Positions 28,263 through 37,599 of a stretch of 64,000 nucleotides of DNA are shown here, piece after piece (the stretch's first letter is position 1; the number at the start of each line of letters is the position of its first letter). The position numbers were made by a program, and so were the translations under genes. This stretch comes from Cerasicoccus arenae (GTDB taxonomy: Bacteria; Verrucomicrobiota; Verrucomicrobiia; Opitutales; Cerasicoccaceae): contig NZ_BMXG01000007.1 of NCBI RefSeq assembly GCF_014651635.1, positions 143,960 through 207,959 of the forward strand, written 5' to 3'. The notes beneath the pieces were generated by a model that saw only the letters and a list, made by a program, of their open reading frames with translations, searched no databases and was not told the origin of the DNA.

Positions 28263-28672
28263 TTTTGGACCATGTGTCCAAGTGTGCCAGATAGCGCCTG
28301 AGCAAGCCTATCTATCTTGTTTTCAAGAGCTTGGAGTTTCGAAATCTCGTCCTTGCTTGTGCCAGACTGTGACTGCTCAGGACCCGTAAAGACAGGCTCG
28401 GGAGTGCATACGGGAGTGCAATTTTTCTGAGCAAATAGTTTGGTTACGTTGGCTCCCTCAGAAAGTTTGGCCACGTTCATATAATGCTTTGATGTAGTCG
28501 AAGCGTTTGAGTGCCGCAGAATTGATTGAATGAATGGCAATTCCATTCCTTTCGTGGCAAGCCAATGGCCGAACGTGCGCCGGAGCGCATGAAAGTCCAA
28601 GTCGCCGAATTCATTACTGTATTGTAAGCCTGCCCGCTCGAGGTCCGCTTTTAGAACCTGGTAGGGTGAACC
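28199..28672 (-). pseudogene. Tyrosine recombinase (integrase), C-terminal fragment
   Basis: The frame is open from 28672 and contains the last part of a phage-type integrase: LKADLERAGLQYSNE, then DFHALRRTFGHWLATKG (the H-x-x-R box), LRHSNASTTSKHYMN (second His and the catalytic Tyr). The N-terminal DNA-binding domain and the first Arg and Lys of the catalytic set are missing. The fragment follows the Rep stop codon directly and in the same frame, so a deletion joined the two. The last ~20 residues of the frame are antisense tRNA. Confidence 0.85.
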
Positions 28673-29136
28673 CTAAGACGCGCTGGCTAGGTTCTTCGAT
28701 ACATACTTGAACAGGTATTCAAACTGCTTTTGCTTGATGCCCGCGACATGGACCCGACCCAGCCCCCACCAGATTGTAAACATCTCTAGGAAGTCAGGCG
28801 GGATCTTCTTGCGGTAATCGATGATCAAATGCCAATGCGGATATCCGTCTTCATGAAACTCCAGCTTCCACGCCCAGGCGAACGGCCCGATTGCTTTCCT
28901 CACACGCGCTAAGAAACGTCGCATCCGCTTCCTGCCCTTCTCAAAGGCCACCTTCTCCGAAACGAAGCCGTGCCCGTCCGTGGTCAGCGTGAGAAACTTG
29001 CATCGCTTAAGGACCGGAAGGCCCTGCGCTCGATCTCACGCCGTTTCAAATAGACGCCCCGTTTAGTAAACCAGTTCGCGCCATGAAAGGCTGTCGCTTT
29101 CTCCAAATCCAGCTCTTTCCTCAAAAATGCGATCAC
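28673..29136 (-). pseudogene. HUH (rolling-circle) replication initiator, frameshifted
   Basis: All three Rep motifs are present in one frame: motif 1 KFLTLTTDG, motif 2 YPHWHLIID (H-x-H metal site), motif 3 EYLFKYVSK (Y-x-x-x-Y-x-x-K, two candidate tyrosines). Upstream, another frame from a GTG near 29136 encodes a matching basic N-terminus (ANWFTKRGVYLKRREIERRA, then FRSLSDA). The two frames join cleanly (SLSDA to KFLTLT) if one A is restored near 28996-29000. So this is a gene with a single-base deletion, or a sequencing error. Such Reps belong to ssDNA phages and rolling-circle plasmids. Confidence 0.75.
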
Positions 29137-29317
29137 CGTTTTCTTCCATCATTACAATTTAAACAAAATCAGAAATTAGACCTCAACTCGCCGTGGTTAT
29201 GATTGACATGGGGATGATTTGTTCAGGCAAAATGTAACGTTATTTTTCTTGGTATGGTTGTTGAAAGTCTCCATCCTAGGGGCAATGACTGGTTACTTAA
29301 GAGGGGGAAATGGCCCA

Positions 29318-32300
29318 ATGGATTGGGCTCGGGATGTTTTGAACGTGGCCATTGTGCGCTGCGTGAGCGTGTTGACCATGATTGTAATCGTGGCAGGTGC
29401 TAGCGGAAGGCTCCACGCCGACTGGGAGGACAGCTATAGCACGTCGGGCACGATCAGTGTCACCGATGATAACGGCACGCTAAAGGCGACGAGCACATTA
29501 GAAAACTCCCCGACGCTGCCAGCGACGCTTCAACTGAAGAGCGGCGATAGCCTGATATTTCAACCGATTGAAGCAACTGTTAGCGGGACCGGGTCTTACA
29601 CCACCGATGACACGTCACTGGTCGATGGTGTCAGCAAATTTTACAACGGCAATCAACCGCTCCAGATCACCAGTTCGGCCGATTTGTCGTGGACAACCTC
29701 CAGGCTTTTCACTGAGCATCAGGGGACACCTTATGTGGGCAATGGCGTTTTATTTGCCCAGTTGAACCTGATTGAAGGCGGCGTCATTCCGCAAGGTATC
29801 AACATCGGAATCGACCTTACGCACTCGGGCAATATTACTTTGGATTCTACGGTGAGCCACGTCCTGTCTCCCAATATACCAACCTTTGCAGATGTGAGTG
29901 GCATCCTGGCGGTGTCGGGAAATCAACCGGGTGTGGATTTCGCGGGGCCAGCCTATGGTGCGGTGTCGGTGACCACGCAGAGCGGATCAACGATCGATGT
30001 CACAAGCAATCCCAGTGACTCGACGAAACCGGTTTTAGCGGCTGGCGTCATGGCGGGCACCTCCTACGCCGGCTACGCTTACTCAGAACCAACCATGATC
30101 GATATCGAGCACGGGGGAGACATCTCTGTGACGTCCGATCAAGGGGTGGGCATCCTCGCGACTGGAACGGTTGCAGCCGGTGTCGTGCAGCAGGATCCCG
30201 CTTCAGTAGTAGGTACCGGGGCTGACGTGAATGTCACCTTGAAGCAGAGCGGGTCGATTACCACATCGGGTAAAACCGGGATCGGTATCATGGCGTTCAA
30301 CCAAACGTTTTCCCACATCGGATCGGGTGATTTCCATTCGGGCGTGGTGAATGTCGACCTGCAGAACGGAACGGCTCCGCTGAAGACGGGGGGCACGGAT
30401 TCAATTTTTTCATTTGGCGTATTAGCCGTTTCATCCGGAAGCACCCAGGGCGTTGATCCGTTTGGCTTATCAGAAACCGGTGTTTGGGAATCTCAGGCTG
30501 GCTCAGTGGGCGGCAAGGCAGAAGTTAACAGTGATCGTGCGATCGAGACAGCGGGCGAGTTGTCCATTGGCATTGCCGCCTTCAGTGCGGGAGTCGCGGT
30601 GGTCACTGGTGTCCAGGGAGATGCCGGTGTAGCCACATACCTTGGCAACTCCGACTCGGATTTTAGTGGTGGCGGTGGAGAGATCGTCGTTACCACCACG
30701 GAGAATGGCACCATCACCACTGTTGGGGAAAATGCTACGGGTATCCATGCCAGCAGTGTCCCCGTTGGTGGCGTTGTTTACAACGACATCGACAGTTCGC
30801 TCAAATTGGACGGTAGCGGCGATTCGGGTTTGATCCTTGGTGATATCGATTCTGCCTCCTCCTCCAGCTCCGATGCCGCGCACGGCGGCAAGGTCAGGAT
30901 TACTACCGGTGCGGATATCGCCACGGGTGACGGCAATGGCGCGGGTGTCGCCTCGGCCGCGGTCGTTGCTCAGAGCATTGGCGGCGGCGGCGGCAGCGCT
31001 GGGGGTAAGTCATCGTTCCTCATCGGCGGCAGCGGTGGCTCTGGTGGTGATGGCGGCGAGATCAGCATTACCCAGAACAGCGGCGGGACGATTACCACGA
31101 ACGACGAGAAGTCGATTGGCATTTTAGCGCATTCCATCGGTGGTGGCGGGGGCAACGGCACCAATGCCGAGGGCCTGTTCATTTCGATTGGCGGCAAAGG
31201 CGGTGACGGCGGTGACGGCGGTACTGTAACGGCCAACATTCAGGATAATATTACAACCCATGATGACTATTCCGGGGGCACGTTGCTGCAATCCATCGGT
31301 GGCGGCGGCGGCCACGGCGGGTCAGCGACTACTTGGGGAAGAGATATTGGGATTGGCATCGGCGGTAGTGGCGGTTCTGGCGGCTCCGGCGGCGAGGTTG
31401 CAGCCAATGCGGCCTCGGGCACAAAGATTACCACAGTTGGCGAAGACTCTACGGGTATGCTGCTGCATTCGGTTGGCGGCGGTGGTGGCCACGGTGGTAC
31501 GGCCACCAGCTACGAGGCCGGAACCCTATTGACACTTTCTTTGGCCTTGGGCGGTAGCGGCGGCGATGGTGGCGAAGGCGGCGTGGTACTGGCAAACAAC
31601 GCTGGAACGATTTCCACCGGAGTGCCGCTGCTTCATTCAGGCGGTAACTCGGCCGGCATCGTCGCGCAGTCCGTTGGCGGTGGCGGCGGCCACGGCGGGT
31701 CAGCGTCCGCGAAATCCTATGACCTCAATCTAATCGATGAAGTCCCGAACCTGGATGCGACAATAGCCATTGGTGGCTCAGGTGACCCGGGTGGCGACGG
31801 TGGAATAACTACGATCAATAACACCGGCTCCATTACAACCCACGGCGGGCTGTCTGCGGGGGTTATCAGCCATTCGATTGGCGGCGGCGGTGGAAGCGGC
31901 GGTAAGTCCGACGTTGTTTCACACCTGATCAACATTGCTACAGAAAGCGCGAAGATTAATTTGGCAATCGGTGGAAGTGCCTCCGCTGCTGGCTCTGGCT
32001 CGGATGCGATTGCCAGCAATGGCGACCAGTCCGGCAGTTCCGCGAGCATCGCGACTACGGGCAATAATTCAGCCGGGATGGTGGTTCAATCCATTGGGGG
32101 CGGTGGTGGCCATGGTGGGCATGGCGATGTCGAATCGCCGGTAAGGGATTGGAGCAAAAGCGAAGAGAAAGAGGCGAAAACTTTAGACGTTTCGTTGAGC
32201 ATTGGTGGCTCCGGCGGCAAGGGCGGTTCTGGTGGAACTACCATTGGCGAAAACTTTGGCTCGATTTCGACGGATGGCACTGCGTCTCCGGGCATCATCG

Positions 32301-35176
32301 CTCAGTCAATTGGCGGCGGGGGCGGCGTTGGCCGAACAGCCAGCGCCGATGGCGGCAATACCATTAACACTGACAATTTAACCATCGGAGGTTCCGGTGG
32401 TGACGGAGGCGCAGGCGGTGAAGTGGCGGTCTCTAACAGCGGTTCCATTCAAACAAGTGGTGGCGATTCCGTGGGTATTATCGCGCAATCCGTCGGCGGT
32501 GGCGGTGGCGACGGTGGTAGGGCCGAGTCGAAGTCAAATTTGGACCTCATTGACCAAGGTCTGGCCCTCGTGCATCCAGAAAATGCTTGGAGTGCCGATG
32601 TCGCCGTAGGCGGGCACGGCGGTAGTGGCAACGGTTCCGGTCAGGTCGGTGTCGAAAACCAGAGTGGCGCGAGTATTGAGACGTCCGGTTCACGTTCCTT
32701 TGGGGTGCACGCCCAATCCATCAGCGGCGGTGGCGGTCGGGGTGGTGCGGCGTCAACCATTACTGATTCGGCCTTCAATCAAGCCTTTACGGACAAGGGC
32801 CAATACACCGCAGAACTGTCTATTGCGGGCAGTGGCAAATCCTCCTCGCCAACACCAGGTGAATTGGAAGTCAAAAATGACGGTAAAATCACGACCACTG
32901 GTTACGACGCGCACGGCATTCTGGCCCAATCTGTAAATGGTGGCGGTGGTTCTGGAGGTGTAGGATCGACAGATACGTATGTCGACATATCAATGGGCGT
33001 TGCCATTGATGGCACCTCGGGCGGCCATGGTGACGGGGGTTCAGTAATCGTCTCCAGTAGTGATTCCATTAGCACCACGGGTACACACGCTGCCGGGATT
33101 GTGGCTCAGAGTATCGGTGCAGGTGGCGGTCACGCCAGCGTTGGTAGTGATAGGCCCAACGGGAAAGTATCGGCTGTGGAGGCCTACGGTCTTCAGACAC
33201 ATATCATGATGGGAAATAGCAATAGTTCGACGTCAGGCGATGGTGGGGATGTAGAGATTAATTTGAATCTGGCAGATTCGAATGTCACCTCGATGGTGTC
33301 GACGAATGGTAACTGGGCCTTTGGCGTCGTTGCGCAAAGCGTGGGCGCGGGTGGCGGTAAAGCGAGTGTCATCTCGGGGGCGCAAAGCAATGCCTATAAT
33401 TCCATCACATCAGTTCAATTAGGGGCCGATGCGGGCACAGGGGCCGGCGGTTATGTACAGGCCAATTTGTTGACGAACTCTACGGTTAGCACGAAAGGCT
33501 ACGGTGCTTCGGGTGTTATTTTGCAGTCAATTGGCGGCGGCGGCGGGATTGCAACGATTGCTTCGCAGGATTACGAATACACAGAAAGCAGCCTTAATGT
33601 GCCCATTCAAGTGGGTTCCGGCAGAGGCACAATCAAAGGGGGCGGCGGTAATGTAACCCTTCTGGGCGATACCACTGTCACGACAGATGGGGACTACGCA
33701 CATGGTATTGTCATGCAGTCCATTGCGGGCGGCGGTGGCCTTTTTGGGGCGGGCACTGAAAACGCGCCGTCCAACACCGACCAACCTCTGTCTGTCTTAA
33801 TGGGCTCTAACACGGACGCCGATAACAATGGCGGCGAGGTCGTCATGACGGCGAAGTTGAACGTTTCGACCAAGGGTGATAATGCCTTCGGCGTCGTAGC
33901 GCAATCGATCGGCGGGGGCGGTGGCATGGCCATGGGGAGTAATCTTACTACCAACAATTCCTTTTTAGGTGACAACGGCGGGTCGGACCGCGATGGGGGT
34001 ACAGTTAGTGTCTCGCTGGCGCAGGACTCCGAGATCACGACCACCGGGCAGGCCGCGCATGCCATCGTGGCTCAATCGATTGGTGGCGGTGGCGGTATCA
34101 TTCAACCCACAGCCTCAACATCCGACGCTCTCGCAAGCAACCTGATCTACTATTCATCGGATGCTCATGGTTACGGTGGTGATGTCACCATCACCACCGA
34201 AGGCTCAATCACCACGCATGGTGTCGGGGCCATTGGGGTCGTCGGGCAAGTGATCGGCGGTGGTGGCGGAATTTCTGGCCATCTCGCTGGCTCAACCGGT
34301 GGCGATGGGTCCTCATCGAAAGCCAGCGATAATGGAAAATTGATGATCACCCAAAACGGCATGCTGACCACCAACGGTGTGAATGCGTATGGGATTTTTG
34401 CCCAGAATGTTACGGCAAATGGTTCGAATGGGAATGACATCACCGTGGTGGTTAATGGCACCGTTAAGGTAAATGATGACAATGGTGTCGGTGTTCATTT
34501 CTCGGGCGGAAGCAGCAACAACACGCTTACGATCAACGGCTCGGTCGATGCACATACGGTTATGAACTTCTATGACTATGGCGATAGTTCCGTAACGCCG
34601 ACGGTGAACAATAACGGCACGGCCAGTGGCAACATCAATTTAGTCACTGGAAATGACAGTGCCGGGACGTTTAATAATTACGGAAAGTTTTACGTTGGAG
34701 ATGAAATTGGCGGCATTATCAACAATCACGGAGATCTGCTTGTAGGAACCTTGGGGAGTGAGCATGGAATCAAAACGGTTGTTCACACGGAATTTAATCA
34801 AAGCGCAGAAGGTCAGTTGATTTTCGATATCTTTGGTGCTGAAAATCACGATTTACTTATTTTCAATGACAACGTAACCGGTTCATTGATGGGATCTATT
34901 GTTGCCATGTTCGATGACGATTTTACGCCAGAAGTGGGTGACGTATTCACACTCATGCAAGGAATTAAAGACATCGAATTGGGTGAGAAAGTTCTCAGCT
35001 CAATGCAGGTAGAGGGCCTGGCAGAGCACTTCGAGTGGTCTGCGAAACTGGGTGCTGACTATACCGTCAACCTCCTGATCAACGTTCCGGAGCCCTCAAC
35101 CTACGCATTGTTTGCCTCAGTGCTGATTGGATTAGCAGCCATGGTTTATCGGCGAAAGAGTGCTACCCGAAAATGA
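29318..35176 (+). CDS. Giant glycine-rich beta-repeat surface protein with PEP-CTERM signal
   Basis: 1952 residues from ATG 29318, preceded by a G-rich Shine-Dalgarno-like GAGGGGGA; in-frame starts at 29219 (TTG) and 29285 (ATG) would add 33 or 11. A signal peptide follows (VLTMIVIVAGASGRLHA). The body looks like an autotransporter passenger: beta-strand repeats with about 18 copies of a segment like GIVAQSIGGGGGHGG spaced 50-90 residues, each ending a turn. No C-terminal autotransporter barrel is present. Instead the end is VPEPSTYALFAS, a hydrophobic stretch and YRRKSATRK, a PEP-CTERM signal for exosortase-type sorting. Likely an extracellular matrix or adhesive protein. It sits right after the integrated-element remnant, so acquisition by transfer is possible. 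Confidence 0.85.
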   Translation: MDWARDVLNVAIVRCVSVLTMIVIVAGASGRLHADWEDSYSTSGTISVTDDNGTLKATSTLENSPTLPATLQLKSGDSLIFQPIEATVSGTGSYTTDDTSLVDGVSKFYNGNQPLQITSSADLSWTTSRLFTEHQGTPYVGNGVLFAQLNLIEGGVIPQGINIGIDLTHSGNITLDSTVSHVLSPNIPTFADVSGILAVSGNQPGVDFAGPAYGAVSVTTQSGSTIDVTSNPSDSTKPVLAAGVMAGTSYAGYAYSEPTMIDIEHGGDISVTSDQGVGILATGTVAAGVVQQDPASVVGTGADVNVTLKQSGSITTSGKTGIGIMAFNQTFSHIGSGDFHSGVVNVDLQNGTAPLKTGGTDSIFSFGVLAVSSGSTQGVDPFGLSETGVWESQAGSVGGKAEVNSDRAIETAGELSIGIAAFSAGVAVVTGVQGDAGVATYLGNSDSDFSGGGGEIVVTTTENGTITTVGENATGIHASSVPVGGVVYNDIDSSLKLDGSGDSGLILGDIDSASSSSSDAAHGGKVRITTGADIATGDGNGAGVASAAVVAQSIGGGGGSAGGKSSFLIGGSGGSGGDGGEISITQNSGGTITTNDEKSIGILAHSIGGGGGNGTNAEGLFISIGGKGGDGGDGGTVTANIQDNITTHDDYSGGTLLQSIGGGGGHGGSATTWGRDIGIGIGGSGGSGGSGGEVAANAASGTKITTVGEDSTGMLLHSVGGGGGHGGTATSYEAGTLLTLSLALGGSGGDGGEGGVVLANNAGTISTGVPLLHSGGNSAGIVAQSVGGGGGHGGSASAKSYDLNLIDEVPNLDATIAIGGSGDPGGDGGITTINNTGSITTHGGLSAGVISHSIGGGGGSGGKSDVVSHLINIATESAKINLAIGGSASAAGSGSDAIASNGDQSGSSASIATTGNNSAGMVVQSIGGGGGHGGHGDVESPVRDWSKSEEKEAKTLDVSLSIGGSGGKGGSGGTTIGENFGSISTDGTASPGIIAQSIGGGGGVGRTASADGGNTINTDNLTIGGSGGDGGAGGEVAVSNSGSIQTSGGDSVGIIAQSVGGGGGDGGRAESKSNLDLIDQGLALVHPENAWSADVAVGGHGGSGNGSGQVGVENQSGASIETSGSRSFGVHAQSISGGGGRGGAASTITDSAFNQAFTDKGQYTAELSIAGSGKSSSPTPGELEVKNDGKITTTGYDAHGILAQSVNGGGGSGGVGSTDTYVDISMGVAIDGTSGGHGDGGSVIVSSSDSISTTGTHAAGIVAQSIGAGGGHASVGSDRPNGKVSAVEAYGLQTHIMMGNSNSSTSGDGGDVEINLNLADSNVTSMVSTNGNWAFGVVAQSVGAGGGKASVISGAQSNAYNSITSVQLGADAGTGAGGYVQANLLTNSTVSTKGYGASGVILQSIGGGGGIATIASQDYEYTESSLNVPIQVGSGRGTIKGGGGNVTLLGDTTVTTDGDYAHGIVMQSIAGGGGLFGAGTENAPSNTDQPLSVLMGSNTDADNNGGEVVMTAKLNVSTKGDNAFGVVAQSIGGGGGMAMGSNLTTNNSFLGDNGGSDRDGGTVSVSLAQDSEITTTGQAAHAIVAQSIGGGGGIIQPTASTSDALASNLIYYSSDAHGYGGDVTITTEGSITTHGVGAIGVVGQVIGGGGGISGHLAGSTGGDGSSSKASDNGKLMITQNGMLTTNGVNAYGIFAQNVTANGSNGNDITVVVNGTVKVNDDNGVGVHFSGGSSNNTLTINGSVDAHTVMNFYDYGDSSVTPTVNNNGTASGNINLVTGNDSAGTFNNYGKFYVGDEIGGIINNHGDLLVGTLGSEHGIKTVVHTEFNQSAEGQLIFDIFGAENHDLLIFNDNVTGSLMGSIVAMFDDDFTPEVGDVFTLMQGIKDIELGEKVLSSMQVEGLAEHFEWSAKLGADYTVNLLINVPEPSTYALFASVLIGLAAMVYRRKSATRK
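30958..34290 (+). repeat. Tandem degenerate Gly-rich coding repeats
   Basis: About 18 copies of a unit whose core encodes (A/L/M)-Q-S-(I/V)-G-G-G-G-G recur at intervals of roughly 150-270 bases, each followed by a short strand-loop block. GGC/GGT codons alternate, giving strong local repeats but no exact long identity. The core drifts toward the end (GAGGG, AGGGG, NGGGG). Recombination or misassembly between copies is possible. Confidence 0.8.
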
Positions 35177-35501
35177 TTATGCAACCTAATCTGAAGGTGC
35201 GAAACCAACCATAGCAAGTATGTCATTGGGCCGTTGGCGTGATCAGTTCGAATTTTTAAGTGTGTTTGGCCTGCCTCCCCCCCCCTCAAAAAAAAGACAG
35301 CCGATATTTTTGGTTCAGCAAACTTTATCACATCAAAGTAATCGCAAGCTTTGATGCTCTGGCCGGAATCACGCACATCGCTTGAATTGTTATTTGTCCC
35401 ACTAGAAAGCGACCAAATGAGAGTAATTGAACAGGTCTCAAGGCTCCTCGTTAACTTAGACTTGTTCCCTCCGCAGTTCTCGGACATCACTGCTTCCGCG
35501 T
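35177..35501. other. Intergenic region between giant protein and FAD dehydrogenase
   Basis: 325 bases with no convincing gene. It holds a 9-base C run (35277-35285) followed after one T and one C by eight A's. No clear terminator for the giant gene was found. Confidence 0.5.
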
Positions 35502-37127
35502 ATGGCCGATACCGATCCAGAGACAGCACCAATTTTGGTGGATATCATTCTTCCCATTGAACAATCCGATGACAGGGACGTTCAACGCACGGCATTGGCC
35601 TCCAAACTCGAGGTATCAGCCGACCGAGTGATTGATTTTCGACTGCGCAAACACTCAATCGACGCGCGCCAAAAACAAATCAAAGCGCAGCTCCGTTTTG
35701 AAGTTGGTCTCGACAAGGCACTTCCGCCCGAGCCAGTTCTCAACCCGGATTACCCATCTGTCACCAAGTCCTCACCTGCCGTCATCATCGTAGGCTGCGG
35801 CCCCGCTGGCCTCTTTGCCGGGCTTCGCTGCTTAGAGCGCGGATTAAAGCCAATCCTGCTCGAACGCGGTAAGGATGCCTCAGCTCGCCGCTTCGACCTC
35901 GGGCCCATTCTAAAGCAAGGCATTGTTATCGAGGACTCCAACTACTGCTTCGGCGAAGGTGGAGCTGGCACATTCTCGGATGGCAAACTCTACACCCGCG
36001 CCACCAAACGTGGTCCAGTTCGCACCATTTACGAAACTCTTGTGGCACACGGTGCTCCCGAGCGTATCCTGATCGACGCCCACCCACACATCGGCTCCAA
36101 CCTCTTGCCTAAGGTCGTCATGGCGATGCGTGAATCCATCATCTCCGCTGGCGGTGAAGTGCATTTCGGTGCCAAAGTCACCGACTTTCTCGTCACAGGG
36201 CAAAAGATTGAAGGTGTGCAAACTGCCGACGGACGCGTGTTCCGCGCCAACCATACGATCCTCGCAACCGGACACTCAGCGCGCGACATCTACCAACTCC
36301 TTCACCGCAAGGGCATTCAACTCGAGCAAAAGCCCTTTGCCGTAGGGGTCCGCATTGAGCACCCGCAACCGCTGATCGACAGCTTACAGTACCACTACAA
36401 AAACGGCCAAGAGCGTCCGCTCTACCTACCCGCAGCCAGCTACCGGCTCGCCACTAAGATTGATGATCGCGGCGTTCACTCCTTCTGCATGTGCCCAGGC
36501 GGATTCATCGTGCCAGCAGCCACCGAAAACGACGAAGTCGTAGTCAATGGAATGAGCCTCGCCCGACGTGATTCCCCCTTCGCAAACAGCGGTATGGTCG
36601 TCACCGTAGAGCCAGAAGACACCGCTCCCTTTCAGACAGAACATGGTGTCCTAGCCGGAATCGCCTTTCAAAAGCATCTCGAAATGGTCGCCAAAACATC
36701 AGGTGGCGGCGGGCAAATGGCTCCTGGGCAACGTGTGACTGATTTCCTGGAAGGCAAAGACTCCGCAAACTTACCCGTCACCAGCTATTTTCCCGGCATT
36801 AAAGCGGCCCGTATCGATAAGCTTCTGCCCGAATGGATTGTTCGCCGCATGCGCCGTGGCCTCACCATATTTGGAAAGCAGATGCGCGGCTACATCACCG
36901 AAGACTGCAACCTAATCGGCTTCGAAACCCGCACCAGTTCCCCTGTTCGCATTCCGCGTGATCCAACAAGTTTACAGCACCCCGAAATTCAAGGTCTCTA
37001 CCCTTGCGCGGAGGGTGCTGGCTATGCAGGTGGTATCGTCAGCGCTGCGCTGGATGGCATTCGCTGTGCCGATGCGGTCAATAGCCACCAAACTGCGCAT
37101 AAGCTAATGCCTCGGCGCGCAAATTGA
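35502..37127 (+). CDS. FAD-dependent dehydrogenase, COG2509 type
   Basis: 541 residues. The N-terminal ~90 residues form a small domain (DRVIDFRLRKHSIDARQKQI) seen in this family before the FAD-binding Rossmann fold (VIIVGCGPAGLFAGLRCLERG). Further family marks are NYCFGEGGAGTFSDGKLYTR, LATGHSARDIYQLLHRKG, and AEGAGYAGGIVSAALDGIR at the end. The family is called NAD(FAD)-utilising dehydrogenase or uncharacterised FAD-dependent protein; no reaction is established. It stands alone with gaps of 325 and 472 bases on either side. Confidence 0.88.
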   Translation: MADTDPETAPILVDIILPIEQSDDRDVQRTALASKLEVSADRVIDFRLRKHSIDARQKQIKAQLRFEVGLDKALPPEPVLNPDYPSVTKSSPAVIIVGCGPAGLFAGLRCLERGLKPILLERGKDASARRFDLGPILKQGIVIEDSNYCFGEGGAGTFSDGKLYTRATKRGPVRTIYETLVAHGAPERILIDAHPHIGSNLLPKVVMAMRESIISAGGEVHFGAKVTDFLVTGQKIEGVQTADGRVFRANHTILATGHSARDIYQLLHRKGIQLEQKPFAVGVRIEHPQPLIDSLQYHYKNGQERPLYLPAASYRLATKIDDRGVHSFCMCPGGFIVPAATENDEVVVNGMSLARRDSPFANSGMVVTVEPEDTAPFQTEHGVLAGIAFQKHLEMVAKTSGGGGQMAPGQRVTDFLEGKDSANLPVTSYFPGIKAARIDKLLPEWIVRRMRRGLTIFGKQMRGYITEDCNLIGFETRTSSPVRIPRDPTSLQHPEIQGLYPCAEGAGYAGGIVSAALDGIRCADAVNSHQTAHKLMPRRAN

Positions 37128-37599
37128 CTAATGATGGGCATCGAGATACCTTGAGCACGTTTACTCAAGCTTGGCTCCTGATGTTAGCTGACTTTCGTCG
37201 AAGCGCGGTAGTAGACCTCTCCAGGAACCGTAACGTTAAAGTTCTTAGTCAATATTTCAGGTTGATGGATCAGAAAATGGGATGCGAGAACGCCTATGGA
37301 ATATCAGTTCGGGCCATAGGTGGTGATCTGCTCAGTTTTGAACACTGGTAGATTATTAAAGCCGGTGAAATGCAGTTTTGATACGCATCCCCGAAGAAGC
37401 TGGTGTGACACGCTCCCGAGTGGCTCTGCGCTTTGGGTTCCCCAAAACCCGAGCCTGATTCAGAGTAGTCAGTTCAGTTGCTCAAGACATCTCCACAATG
37501 CCTTCCATTTTTAGCTATCAAAACTGAAGCCGCATGCCAGACCACGACTAAATTCCGCCAAAAGCTTGACCTCTGTCCGCAATCGCTAGTCTTGGACAG
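37128..37599. other. Intergenic region before argS
   Basis: 472 bases. Short open frames here have no recognisable similarity and no start signals, so I see no gene. A weak hairpin (GGGTT/AACCC) occurs near 37434-37450. The argS promoter must lie near its end but is not obvious. Confidence 0.5.

Larger units (their letters stand above)
28188..29136. mobile_element. Remnant of an integrated Rep/integrase element at tRNA-Asn
   Basis: Next to the tRNA 3' end, on the opposite strand, lie the C-terminal part of a tyrosine integrase and a rolling-circle Rep gene. Integrase beside a tRNA is the usual arrangement of a site-specific element. No second copy of the tRNA 3' end was found further right, so the distal attachment site is lost or outside what I could recognise. 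The right border is unknown. Confidence 0.65.

Noticed and set aside
28263..29317. Search for a second copy of the tRNA-Asn 3' end (attachment repeat)
   Set aside because: No repeat of the T-arm or acceptor sequence was found by eye, so I do not report an attachment site pair.
30958..34290. Regular GGC-rich repeats that might be read as a CRISPR array
   Set aside because: The repeats are imperfect, in one coding frame, and unequal in spacing. They encode protein repeats; no cas genes are present.
35146..35532. 128-residue open frame on the minus strand between two genes
   Set aside because: It overlaps the ends of both flanking genes and crosses the poly-C/poly-A region; composition looks random.
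37124..37351. 75-residue open frame starting in the stop of the FAD dehydrogenase
   Set aside because: The ATGA-like overlap is tempting, but the product has no recognisable pattern and no hydrophobic or domain features, and it lies in a region without other coding signal.
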